From: Halomonas sp. CH40
GTDB lineage: Bacteria; Pseudomonadota; Gammaproteobacteria; Pseudomonadales; Halomonadaceae
Direction: 5' to 3'
Assembly: GCA_041875495.1 (NCBI GenBank)
Contig: CP112982.1
Location: forward strand, 1,674,001 to 1,738,000
DNA: 64,000 nt
Position numbers and translations under genes: made by a program. Below, one piece after another: positions 38,353-47,719 of the stretch. The stretch's first letter is position 1, and each line of letters begins with the position of its first letter. A model generated the notes under the pieces. The model did no database searches. It had not been told where the DNA came from and saw nothing but the letters and a program-made list of their open reading frames with translations.

Positions 38353-39222
38353 ATGACGTATCTTCTGGGGGTTACAGTACTTTGGGCGTTTTCGTTCTCA
38401 TTGATTGGCGTCTATCTGGCAGGACAGGTTGATAGCTATCTTGCGGTGTTGCTCAGGATAGGGCTGGCAGCGCTGATCTTTCTGCCTTTCCTGCGGCCGA
38501 AACTGCTGACCATGCGCCAGCGCCTGGTGCTGATGGGCTTGGGTGCCATTCAGCTAGGCGTTATGTATATCTTTTTCTATCAGTCGTTTTTGCTGCTCTC
38601 GGTACCTGAAGTGCTGCTGTTTACGATTTTTACACCTTTGTATGTTGCCCTGCTGGATGATCTTTTCTTTGGCCGTTTCACGCCTTTTTATCTGCTAACG
38701 GCGCTGCTGGCGGTGCTGGGAGCGGCGGTGATTCGTTACGATGGCATTGATGCTGGCTTCTGGTTGGGCTTTCTGGTCGTACAGGGGGCGAATCTATGTT
38801 TTGCGCTGGGTCAGGTAGGCTACCGCCGTCTATCTGCTGAACTGCCTGAGAATCTGGCCTGGCACAATGTGTTCGGGTGGTTCTTCCTCGGCGCCCTGGC
38901 CGTGGCAGTGCCTGCCTTTGTGCTGCTGGGCAATCCGGCGGCATTGCCCAGCACAGGCACTCAATGGGCGGTATTGACCTGGTTGGGGCTGGTAGCTTCA
39001 GGCGTGGGTTACTTTGCCTGGAACCGTGGCGCCACCAAGGTAGATGCGGGCACCTTGGCAATCATGAATAACGCTCTGGTGCCTGCCGGGTTATTGGTTA
39101 ATCTGGTGATCTGGAACCGGGATGCCGATATCAGCCGTTTGTTGCTGGGTGCCTTGATCATGGGCTTTTCCTTGTGGCTTAACCACTGGTGGCTCGAGCG
39201 CAGGGAGCAACAAGCCGCGTAA
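38353..39222 (+). CDS. DMT superfamily (EamA) transporter
   Basis: 289 residues with about ten membrane segments and two EamA repeats, typical of drug/metabolite transporters. Sequence features such as LGAIQLGVMYIFFYQSFLLL and the C-terminal GATKVDAGTLAIMNNAL resemble the carboxylate/amino acid/amine exporter group. The substrate is not predictable. The ATG at 38353 is favoured by GAGG 6 bp upstream over a TTG at 38341. Upstream is an A+T-rich candidate operator. Confidence 0.8.
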   Translation: MTYLLGVTVLWAFSFSLIGVYLAGQVDSYLAVLLRIGLAALIFLPFLRPKLLTMRQRLVLMGLGAIQLGVMYIFFYQSFLLLSVPEVLLFTIFTPLYVALLDDLFFGRFTPFYLLTALLAVLGAAVIRYDGIDAGFWLGFLVVQGANLCFALGQVGYRRLSAELPENLAWHNVFGWFFLGALAVAVPAFVLLGNPAALPSTGTQWAVLTWLGLVASGVGYFAWNRGATKVDAGTLAIMNNALVPAGLLVNLVIWNRDADISRLLLGALIMGFSLWLNHWWLERREQQAA

Positions 39223-39314
39223 TGCTTGAAATAACTGCCTTAAAACAATGGACTTGATTTGCTTGCGAGCGTCAGGCTCGACATAATGAAACGCTATGTT
39301 AATGAGCCTGATCC

Positions 39315-40244
39315 ATGACACAAACGCCTTTATCTGCTGACGCTTCCCGGCATGGCCAGGAATCACGCCCTTTCTCCACTATTGGTCTGATCGGCCGTCT
39401 GGGCAGCGAAAAAGTAGCTGACTCTTTGATTCGTCTGGTGGGCTTCCTTGTGGCCCGTGACTATCAGGTGGTGGTGGAGGATCGCACCGCCACCGTGATT
39501 CCCCACCACGGCCAGCCTGAGGCAAGCCGACGGGCGCTGGGTGAACTGTGCGATCTGGTCATCGTCATTGGTGGAGATGGTAGCCTCTTGGGGGCTGCCC
39601 GTACCTTGTGTAAAACCGGCACCTTGATGCTGGGCGTCAACCGCGGACGCCTGGGGTTTCTGACCGATATTTCCCCTGATGAGCTGGAGCAGCGCGTAGG
39701 CGAAGTGCTGGCCGGTCAATTTGAGGTTGAAGAAAGGTTTCTGTTGGACGCCGAGTTGTACCGCGACGGTGTGGCGGTAGGGAGTGGCGAGGCGCTGAAT
39801 GAAGTGGTGGTGCACCCAGGCAAAGCGGTGCGCATGATTGAATTTGAACTCTTCATTGACGGCCAGTTTGTCTACAGCCAGCGCAGCGATGGCCTGATTG
39901 TGGCCACACCCACTGGCTCAACGGCGTATGCGTTATCCGGCGGCGGGCCTATCATGCACCCGAAGCTGGATGTGGTGACGTTGGTGCCGATGTTCCCGCA
40001 TACCTTGTCCAGTCGCCCGATCGTTATTGATGCTGCCAGTGAAATCCGTATTCATATTGGAGAAACCAATCAAACCTATCCCCATATCAGCTGTGATGGC
40101 CAAACCCGGGCCGTTGCCAAGCCGGATGATGTACTGGTTATCACCCGTAAGCCCCAGCGTGTTCAGCTTGTTCATCCTATCGGGCATAACTTCTACGAGG
40201 TCTTGCGCAGCAAGCTCGGTTGGAGCCATCGGCTGGGGGACTAA
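39315..40244 (+). CDS. nadK: NadK, NAD kinase
   Basis: 309 residues. It phosphorylates NAD to NADP. Signature motifs are GGDGSLLGAAR near residues 78-88, NRGRLGFLTD and SDGLIVATPTGSTAYALSGGGP (cut: ATPTGSTAYALSGGGP). E. coli NadK has 292 residues. The metallophosphatase gene starts 2 bp after its stop, so they form an operon. Confidence 0.94.
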   Translation: MTQTPLSADASRHGQESRPFSTIGLIGRLGSEKVADSLIRLVGFLVARDYQVVVEDRTATVIPHHGQPEASRRALGELCDLVIVIGGDGSLLGAARTLCKTGTLMLGVNRGRLGFLTDISPDELEQRVGEVLAGQFEVEERFLLDAELYRDGVAVGSGEALNEVVVHPGKAVRMIEFELFIDGQFVYSQRSDGLIVATPTGSTAYALSGGGPIMHPKLDVVTLVPMFPHTLSSRPIVIDAASEIRIHIGETNQTYPHISCDGQTRAVAKPDDVLVITRKPQRVQLVHPIGHNFYEVLRSKLGWSHRLGD

Positions 40245-40246
40245 GC

Positions 40247-41233
40247 ATGCAGGGATATGATCTGATTGGTGATGTACACGGCTGTGGTGCCACCCTGGTG
40301 GCATTGCTTGAAAAGATGGGTTATCGCGAAGAGCAGGGCGTCTACCGCCACCCACAGCGCAAGGTCATTTTTCTGGGCGACCTGATTGACCGTGGCCCGC
40401 GCATTCGTCTGGCCGTGCAGACAGCCCGGCGCATGGTCGATGCGGGGGAAGCGTTTATTGTCATGGGCAATCATGAATATAACGCGCTGGCCTATTGTCA
40501 CCCGGCGCCCGAAGGCAGTGGCAAGCGCTGGTTAAGAGAGCATTCGCCCCGCCATAACCGGATTATTCAGGATACTCTGGATCAGTACCGCGACCACACC
40601 AATGAATGGGAAGACACCCTGGCCTGGTTCAAGCGGATTCCTCTGTATCTCGAGTTCGAGCATTTCCGGGTTGTGCACGCCTGCTGGGATGACGCCTTGA
40701 TTGAGGCGTTGGATCAGCGTCTTCCCGATGCCTGCATGGATGACGATTTTCTGGTTGAATCAACAAACTCGAAAACCCAGGCCTTTCAGATTGTTGACCG
40801 CCTCACCCGAGGCACCCATATCCCTCTGCCTAAAGGTGTGGAGATTCACTCGGGCGACGGCTTTACCCGTAAAAGCTTTCGGGCACACTTTTGGTGCGGG
40901 CAGCCGTCCGTCTGGGGGGATGTGGTGTTTCAGCCTGACAACCTGCCTGGCGACCTTGAGGCCCGCCCTTTGGCGGCCGATGAACGCCAGCGGTTAAGCT
41001 ATTATGCGCCTGACCAGCCGCCATTATTTATTGGCCACTATTGGTGTGAAGGCATTCCTGCGCTGCCTGCTACCAATATTGCCTGCCTTGACTACAGCGC
41101 CGTCAAGTACGGTCGCCTGGTGGCTTACCGTTGGAGTGGAGAAAGCTGTCTGAATGCCGATCATTTTGCCTGGATCAAGGTGGCTAAAGAAGAGCTTCCC
41201 CAAGTGTCTGGTTGGGATCTGGATCAGGATTAA
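40247..41233 (+). CDS. Metallophosphoesterase (Ser/Thr phosphatase-like)
   Basis: 328 residues of the calcineurin-like superfamily. The dinuclear metal site is shown by GDVHGC (about 7-12), GDLIDRG and MGNHEYN. It is longer than ApaH-type enzymes and has an inserted helical region. The substrate is unknown (a phosphoprotein or dinucleotide is possible). It starts 2 bp after nadK, with its ribosome binding site inside the nadK end (GGGGGA). A terminator follows. Confidence 0.85.
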   Translation: MQGYDLIGDVHGCGATLVALLEKMGYREEQGVYRHPQRKVIFLGDLIDRGPRIRLAVQTARRMVDAGEAFIVMGNHEYNALAYCHPAPEGSGKRWLREHSPRHNRIIQDTLDQYRDHTNEWEDTLAWFKRIPLYLEFEHFRVVHACWDDALIEALDQRLPDACMDDDFLVESTNSKTQAFQIVDRLTRGTHIPLPKGVEIHSGDGFTRKSFRAHFWCGQPSVWGDVVFQPDNLPGDLEARPLAADERQRLSYYAPDQPPLFIGHYWCEGIPALPATNIACLDYSAVKYGRLVAYRWSGESCLNADHFAWIKVAKEELPQVSGWDLDQD

Positions 41234-41270
41234 GGCATATAAGATGACATTTAATGATTTTTTTACTCAG

Positions 41271-41319
41271 TCAAGGGAACCCGAGAGCGGTGAGACAATC
41301 ATAGTAAGTGTTCCCTTGA
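41271..41319. repeat. 10-bp perfect inverted repeat
   Basis: TCAAGGGAAC (41271-41280) and GTTCCCTTGA (41310-41319), separated by 29 nt, lie just after the metallophosphatase stop and before its terminator. Possible operator or RNA structure; role unknown. Confidence 0.45.
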
Positions 41320-41335
41320 ATGATCCCTTGCTTTT

Positions 41336-41363
41336 GCCCGGCGGTTTCCCCGCCGGGCTTTTT
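41336..41363 (+). terminator. nadK operon terminator
   Basis: GCCCGGCGG/CCGCCGGGC with a 5-nt loop, followed by five T residues. Confidence 0.88.
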
Positions 41364-41422
41364 AGCGCGCTGATAAAATCAGGATCAATGAATCCGGATC
41401 TTGAAAGACAAAGGAAGACACC

Positions 41423-42280
41423 ATGCTCCCAGTGATGCGACTTCCCCGCGAAGCAGATACAGCCGCGCTTCGCCAGGCCCTCTGGCAACAGCGTATCGGG
41501 CATCAGATCAGTGAAGAAGAGGGCGGCCTGCTGCTCTGGCTGGCTGACCCGCGTCAACGTCATGAACTGGAAGCACTGGTCAGGCGCTGGGAGCAGGGTG
41601 AACCTTTGGATATTGCCAAACCCACTGCCAGGCCGAAGCTTTCAGGCCAGCTTAGCCAGTGGGTGCCAGGCCTCAAACGGGTGCCGGTCACTGCACTGAT
41701 GATTGGCTTGAGCCTTTTGGTGTTTGCCCTGCTGGGTGTGTTTGGTGACCTGTTGATCGTCACCCTGACCATTGTGCCTATCGGCCTGTCTGGCAGTGAA
41801 TTGGTCTATGGCAGTCTGATGGATAGCGTCACCAGTGGCCAAGTCTGGCGGCTGCTGTCTCCCGCCTTTCTGCACTTCGGCTGGATGCATTTGATCTTCA
41901 ACCTCATGTGGGTGTGGTACTTCGGCAAACAGATTGAAATGCTGCAAGGTAGCCGGATGATGCTGCTGCTTCTGGTAGTGGCGGGTATCGGCGCCAACCT
42001 GGCGCAATACATGACGGGTACCGTGCTATTTGGCGGGATGTCTGGGGTCGTCTATGCCTTGCTGGGGCATGTGTGGCTAATGTCGCGGCGAGTGCCCGGC
42101 AGCGGCTTCTTTGTGCCACAGATGCTGGTAGTCTTCATGCTGGGCTGGATGGTCTTCACCATGACCGATATGGCGGGCAGCGTCGGCTTTGGCAATGTCG
42201 CCAATGAAGCCCATTTAGGCGGGCTACTCGTCGGTTTGCTATCAGGCTGGTATTATTCTTCGCGGCAGTTACGGTCCTAA
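41423..42280 (+). CDS. Rhomboid intramembrane serine protease
   Basis: 285 residues. A soluble N-terminal GlpG-like domain (1-65) precedes six or more membrane helices. The catalytic dyad is S207 in FGGMSGVVYALLG and H264 in NEAHLGG; the WR motif VWRLLSPAFLH and HLIFNLMWVW are present. It cleaves membrane proteins within the bilayer. The fit to GlpG is good, but glpE/glpR are not adjacent, so I leave the symbol blank. It starts a group with yeaC and the DUF2797 gene. Confidence 0.88.
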   Translation: MLPVMRLPREADTAALRQALWQQRIGHQISEEEGGLLLWLADPRQRHELEALVRRWEQGEPLDIAKPTARPKLSGQLSQWVPGLKRVPVTALMIGLSLLVFALLGVFGDLLIVTLTIVPIGLSGSELVYGSLMDSVTSGQVWRLLSPAFLHFGWMHLIFNLMWVWYFGKQIEMLQGSRMMLLLLVVAGIGANLAQYMTGTVLFGGMSGVVYALLGHVWLMSRRVPGSGFFVPQMLVVFMLGWMVFTMTDMAGSVGFGNVANEAHLGGLLVGLLSGWYYSSRQLRS

Positions 42281-42294
42281 CAGGAGCATGCAAA

Positions 42295-42579
42295 ATGAGC
42301 GATATGACCTTCGAAAAAATGATCAACCAGATGACGCCAGCCATTTATCAAAGCCTCAAGCAGGCGGTTGAATTGCGTAAATGGCCAGACGGACGCTACC
42401 TGACGGCTGAACAGACAGAGCTTTGCATGGAAGCCGTGATGCGCTATGAGGTCGAGAATAACGTGCCTGAAGAGAACCGGGTTGGCTATCTTGAACAGCG
42501 CACCTGTGGTGCGGGGGCTACCGGGCAGGGCGTGTCACCTGAGCTTGCCGGGCTGGGTAAGGATGCAACGCGTGGTTGA
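42295..42579 (+). CDS. yeaC: YeaC family protein (DUF1315)
   Basis: 94 residues. The hallmark MIDQMTP-like start (here FEKMINQMTPAIYQSLKQAVE) and WPDGRYLTAEQ, then EENRVGYLE, match DUF1315/YeaC. Small soluble protein of unknown function. AGGAG lies about 8 bp before the ATG and 14 bp after the rhomboid stop. The stop overlaps the next gene by 17 bp. Confidence 0.85.
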   Translation: MSDMTFEKMINQMTPAIYQSLKQAVELRKWPDGRYLTAEQTELCMEAVMRYEVENNVPEENRVGYLEQRTCGAGATGQGVSPELAGLGKDATRG

Positions 42580-43408
42580 TGCACCTCTGCAGGGTTGCCT
42601 GCGCAAGATGGCGATTGAGCCTGGCACCGGCGTTCAGGCGCCAGCACGTTACCGCTTGCGCCTGGGCGAGCACTATCTACCCCTGAACGAACGCCTGGGC
42701 CAGCCACTTTCGCTGACGTGGACAGGGGCGATTGCCTGTACTCACTGCGGCCGGGCAACCAAGAAAAGCTTTGCCCAAGGGTATTGCTATCCCTGTTTCA
42801 AGCGTCTGGCACAATGCGATACCTGTATCATGAAGCCGGAAACCTGCCACTACTATCAGGGCACTTGCCGTGAGCCTGAGTGGGGCGAAAAGCACTGCTT
42901 TCAGCCGCATATTGTCTATCTGGCCAACTCCTCCGGGCTGAAAGTCGGCATTACCCGCAAGACCCAGATGCCGACCCGCTGGCTGGACCAGGGCGCCATC
43001 CAGGCACTACCTATTCTGGAAGTTGATACCCGCCAGCAGTCCGGTTTTGTTGAGGTACTGTTCAAGGAAGCGGTCAGCGACCGCACCAACTGGCGAGCCA
43101 TGCTTAAAGGTGAAGTGGTGGAGATGGATCTGCGCGCCGAGCGGGATCGCCTGTTCAGCGAACTGGGCGACGGCCTGCGACAGCTGGCAGACATTCACGG
43201 TGACAGCGCCATTCGCAAGCTGGACGCCACACCGCTGCAGTTTGACTACCCGGTCGAGGCCTTTCCGCGCAAGATCACCTCCCACAACTTTGATAAACAG
43301 CCGCAGGTCGAAGGCGTGCTGCAAGGTATCAAGGGCCAGTACCTGATGCTGGATACCGGTGTGATTAACCTGCGCAAATTTACCGGTTATGAAGTCGCCG
43401 TTAACTGA
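42563..43408 (+). CDS. DUF2797 domain protein
   Basis: 281 residues. It contains a cysteine-rich zinc-binding block (CTHCGRATKKSF, GYCYPCF, CDTCIMKPETCHY, about residues 54-95), then a GIY-YIG-like strand HIVYLANSSGLKVGITR. This arrangement is the DUF2797 family, whose function is unknown. The start at 42563 is inferred from homology (LQGCLRKM near the front); the frame is open back to 42446 inside yeaC. The 17-bp overlap suggests translational coupling. Confidence 0.85.
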   Translation: MQRVVDAPLQGCLRKMAIEPGTGVQAPARYRLRLGEHYLPLNERLGQPLSLTWTGAIACTHCGRATKKSFAQGYCYPCFKRLAQCDTCIMKPETCHYYQGTCREPEWGEKHCFQPHIVYLANSSGLKVGITRKTQMPTRWLDQGAIQALPILEVDTRQQSGFVEVLFKEAVSDRTNWRAMLKGEVVEMDLRAERDRLFSELGDGLRQLADIHGDSAIRKLDATPLQFDYPVEAFPRKITSHNFDKQPQVEGVLQGIKGQYLMLDTGVINLRKFTGYEVAVN

Positions 43409-43451
43409 AGGTGGCTAAGGCCTTGATGGCGTCAGTAAGCATTCAATAAAG

Positions 43452-43757
43452 TCAGTCAGCATCGTAGCCTAGCGCTGTGCGCAAACGGCCTGCCTGTTGG
43501 CTGACCCAATGGGGGTCAATTGGGCCCCAGCTGACAATCTGATAACGGCCGCTATTATGCCGCTCGCCGGCATTGTTCTGAAAGACGCATTCAATATCCA
43601 GCTCGGCCAGTGAGCTAATCGTATCCTGAGCGGTTCGCCTTGGCATGCCGGTGGTTTCCATCATTGCCGGCACACTGGTCACGCCCTGATCAATCAGATA
43701 CGCCACATAAAGGCGCCGGTAAAAGCTTGATTTGGTTTTGCTTAAGCTAGCAGACAT
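43452..43757 (-). CDS. Winged helix-turn-helix protein
   Basis: 101 residues beginning MSASLSKTKSSFYRRLYVAYLI. The region TSVPAMMETTGMPRRTAQDTISSL (split: VPAMMETTGM and PRRTAQDTISSL) forms the recognition-helix part, and a wing with GRYQIVSWG follows. It belongs to a conserved gammaproteobacterial family of small DNA-binding-type proteins whose targets are unknown. The ATG at 43757 is 7 bp after AGGA; an ATG at 43763 is too close. It converges with the DUF2797 gene. Confidence 0.7.
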   Translation of the reverse strand: MSASLSKTKSSFYRRLYVAYLIDQGVTSVPAMMETTGMPRRTAQDTISSLAELDIECVFQNNAGERHNSGRYQIVSWGPIDPHWVSQQAGRLRTALGYDAD

Positions 43758-43819
43758 GGTCATTTCCTGTGACAGCAGTGTAAGCAGTTATGATGCCGCC
43801 ACCGTCTGTTTTCCTACTG

Positions 43820-44167
43820 CTATTCAAAGAGTGTCTGAATACGCGCTAAAACGTCTTCAATAATGTGTGCTGGGACGGCCTCGACCTTATGGACTCCTCT
43901 GGCTTCTAAATCCAAGGTTCTGAGTTGATTAACGAGAACCACGCCTTCTGTCTTGGTGCCGGATCCAGTTAGCGGCACAGCAAAGCCCGCATGACGTGCA
44001 AAGTTACCTACCTGCGTAATCGGCGCGATGACAGCAGTTCCAAACTGGTTGAAGGCAGCAGGAGTCAAGATCAAAGCTGGGCGAAAATCGCCTTGCTGCT
44101 CCCGACCTTCGGTTGGATTAAGATTGACACGTACAATGTCGCCGCGCTTAAACTTTGCTCGACTCAT
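43820..44167 (-). CDS. mazF: MazF/ChpB-type toxin (endoribonuclease)
   Basis: 115 residues with the PemK/MazF fold: KRGDIVRVNLNPTEGREQQGDFRPALIL at the front (split: GDIVRVNLNPT and GDFRPALIL), VIAPIT, and VLVNQLRTLDL. It is predicted to cleave mRNA at specific short sequences when not bound by its antitoxin. It starts 4 bp inside the antitoxin gene (ATGA overlap), the usual coupling. The sequence resembles ChpB as much as MazF. All family landmarks are intact, so it should be active. Confidence 0.9.
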   Translation of the reverse strand: MSRAKFKRGDIVRVNLNPTEGREQQGDFRPALILTPAAFNQFGTAVIAPITQVGNFARHAGFAVPLTGSGTKTEGVVLVNQLRTLDLEARGVHKVEAVPAHIIEDVLARIQTLFE

Positions 44168-44418
44168 TCCTCCCGCCCAACTGGCTTCATATTATGCCAA
44201 GTTGAAAGCTCTTCCGGTTCTGGTGTATTGGGGTCGCACTGATCCAGTAACTCTTGCAGAGAGTATTTCGGTTTTGAAAAGATTGGCTTTAGCGCAAATT
44301 TAGTGGTGCCCTGCTCAACCTCAAGCGCATCTCCATCGTGCAAGCCGTATTTGCGCAGCAGATCAACGGGTAGTCGCACGGCGGCGCTGTTGCCCCATTT
44401 CTGAATTTTGAGTTCCAT
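44164..44418 (-). CDS. mazE: MazE-type antitoxin (AbrB fold)
   Basis: 84 residues. The N-terminal swapped-hairpin AbrB domain MELKIQKWGNSAAVRLP binds DNA; the acidic C-terminal tail (LLDQCDPNTPEPEE) should wrap and block the toxin. GGAGGT precedes the ATG. It is the first gene of the pair and probably represses its own promoter, which carries repeat elements. Confidence 0.9.
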   Translation of the reverse strand: MELKIQKWGNSAAVRLPVDLLRKYGLHDGDALEVEQGTTKFALKPIFSKPKYSLQELLDQCDPNTPEPEELSTWHNMKPVGREE

Positions 44419-44445
44419 GATCTACCTCCTTATAAGCGTATAAAC

Positions 44446-44500
44446 ATTGTAGATACAAAGACGAATGGTCGCAAGGGTTGGGTAGATACTTTGTTTCTAC
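44446..44500 (-). promoter_or_regulatory. mazEF promoter and operator repeats
   Basis: On the minus strand TTGCGA (44469-44474), a 17-bp spacer and TACAAT (44446-44451) form a sigma70-type promoter. An 11-of-12 inverted repeat (44449-44460 with 44489-44500) brackets it, and GTATCTAC occurs twice as a direct repeat. This suits autoregulation by the MazE-MazF complex. Confidence 0.6.
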
Positions 44501-44639
44501 AAAGCTGTCTCGAAAACTTTGCGAATGGTTCCACCGAAGTCAGGGAAGGCTCCGGGCCCTGAGGCTGAAAAAACGCGGCGTCAAGGCAAGATGTACAAAC
44601 AGAAGGGCAGGTGTAGGTAGTTAACAGGCTTTGCGTAGA

Positions 44640-44674
44640 TAAAAAATATCCGAGCTAGTAATCAGCTCGGATAT
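44640..44674 (-). terminator. groESL terminator
   Basis: ATATCCGAGCT/AGCTCGGATAT (11 bp, 7-nt loop) followed on the minus strand by six T residues, about 115 bp after the groEL stop. Confidence 0.85.
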
Positions 44675-44709
44675 CGTAGTTCAGCGGAAATCTATTTTCT
44701 GCTGGGTGG

Positions 44710-44736
44710 GGCACTTGCTTGTCGTGAGCAAGTGCC
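44710..44736. repeat. 10-bp hairpin downstream of groEL
   Basis: GGCACTTGCT (44710-44719) pairs with AGCAAGTGCC (44727-44736). It lies in the groEL 3' untranslated region before the terminator, has no T-run, and may protect the 3' end. Confidence 0.5.
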
Positions 44737-44788
44737 TCACTGGGGTCATGATTCAGCTGGCAAGGCTAGCTGAGCGACGTTTGTCGCC

Positions 44789-46474
<1,686 letters not shown>

Positions 46475-46517
46475 TTAAACGTGAACGGTCTATGCCGCTG
46501 AGTCAGCCGTTGGCTGA

Positions 46518-46811
46518 TTAACCTTCAACGACGGCCAGAATGTCTGACTCGCTCATGATGAGAACTTCTTCGCCATCGATTTTCTGTTTTTCGACGCCAA
46601 AGCCATCCTTGAAAATCACGGTGTCACCCACTTTAACGTCCAGAGGGCGAACATCTCCGCTATCCAGAATGCGGCCTTTACCAGCGGCCAGCACCTCTCC
46701 ACGCGTCGGCTTTTCCTGGGCGTTGCCCGGCAGCACAATGCCACCCGCAGTGGTTTGCTCTTCTTCAACGCGGCGTACAACGACGCGATCGTGCAGAGGA
46801 CGGATATTCAT
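46518..46811 (-). CDS. groES: GroES co-chaperonin
   Basis: 97 residues, the GroEL lid. The mobile loop [20 protein letters not shown] (19 residues around 17-36) with the conserved GGIVL is intact. The start is the ATG at 46811 with AGGAG upstream, matching the family start [10 protein letters not shown]. The open frame that continues upstream is 5' untranslated region. Confidence 0.97.
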   Translation of the reverse strand: MNIRPLHDRVVVRRVEEEQTTAGGIVLPGNAQEKPTRGEVLAAGKGRILDSGDVRPLDVKVGDTVIFKDGFGVEKQKIDGEEVLIMSESDILAVVEG

Positions 46812-46894
46812 GCTTGCGCTCTCCTGAGTATCGTTCAATGCCCATTTGGGCGGTTTCAGATCAAGCATCCTGAGGCATTCTACCAACAGGATGT

Positions 46895-46941
46895 GAAGGC
46901 TCATGCCTTCGTTGTTTATGGTGGCAACATCCGTTGCCACC
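46895..46941 (-). other. 5' UTR hairpins of groESL mRNA
   Basis: Two hairpins lie between the promoter and groES: a 9-bp stem GGTGGCAAC/GTTGCCACC with a 4-nt loop (46920-46941) and a 6-bp stem (46895-46900 with 46905-46910). They may stabilise the 5' end. No CIRCE (TTAGCACTC-N9-GAGTGCTAA) element is present. Confidence 0.5.
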
Positions 46942-46961
46942 GATTCTGTGTGCTGCCTCAA

Positions 46962-46989
46962 AAGTGGGGGCTAGGTGATCCCTTTCAAG
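46962..46989 (-). promoter_or_regulatory. Sigma32 (heat shock) promoter of groESL
   Basis: On the minus strand CTTGAAA (46983-46989), 13 bp, then CCCCACTT (46962-46969), close to the sigma32 consensus CTTGAAA-N13..15-CCCCATNT. It lies about 150 bp before groES. Confidence 0.75.
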
Positions 46990-47046
46990 GGGGCGAGACA
47001 AAAAAAATGCAAATTTTTCATGGGCCGAGGGGTTATCGAGGCATTA

Positions 47047-47568
47047 TTAGCGGCGCGATTCGTCGCGGGAGATAAAATCACCTTCCAGCGGTTCGTTGCT
47101 GTCAGCCCCTCGCCCTGTCTTGCCAGCCTGATCAGAACCAGGGCGCTTATGCTGGTTCCAATCATCTGAGCGGTGCTTGTTCGCCTTTTGGTGAGGGGCC
47201 TCACTCTGGGCTTTAACGCGAGCAATACCCAGCCAGGCAAGTAGTTTGAACATCAAACGCCGGGCATTGGGAATCAGGCAGGCCAGCCCAAGCGCATCAG
47301 ACAGAAAACCCGGCGCCATTAACAAAGCGCCGCCGAAAATCAGCGCTGCGCCAGTGAGTAATTCACTGGAGGGCAGTTCACCGGCGTTGAGCTTTTCGCG
47401 AGCGCGAGCAAGGTTATAGGCGCCTTCGCGGCGGATAAGATGTAGACCACCCACGCCGGTAACGAAAATTAATATCAGCGTGATCAAGAGCCCGATTTCA
47501 CTGCCGACGGAAAACAGCACGACGAAATCAAGCAAGGTAAACAAGGGAATAAGTAGCAAAAGGGGCAT
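47047..47568 (-). CDS. fxsA: FxsA family membrane protein
   Basis: 173 residues. Three to four membrane segments (about 2-45 and 70-100) with LLLIPLFTLLDFVVLFSVG and GALLMAPGFLSDALGL match FxsA, followed by a basic and acidic soluble tail of 60 residues. E. coli FxsA lessens phage T7 exclusion by plasmid F when overproduced; its normal role is unknown. Position upstream of groESL is common in gammaproteobacteria. GGAG precedes the ATG. Confidence 0.88.
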   Translation of the reverse strand: MPLLLLIPLFTLLDFVVLFSVGSEIGLLITLILIFVTGVGGLHLIRREGAYNLARAREKLNAGELPSSELLTGAALIFGGALLMAPGFLSDALGLACLIPNARRLMFKLLAWLGIARVKAQSEAPHQKANKHRSDDWNQHKRPGSDQAGKTGRGADSNEPLEGDFISRDESRR

Positions 47569-47719
47569 AGGGCGCTCCAGTTAATCAATTGCCTTTATAT
47601 GGTGATGATCATGTCTTTACACAAGTTTATAGGGGAGTGAAACATGGATGTCATCGCATTTTTCTTTCATATGTTTTATGCTGCGATGCACCATCATTAG
47701 ATCAAAAGGTGATTCAAGC

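Noticed and set aside
42446..42562. Upstream extension of the DUF2797 gene inside yeaC
   Set aside because: The extension reads yeaC out of frame and lacks family similarity; the ATG at 42563 fits the domain start.
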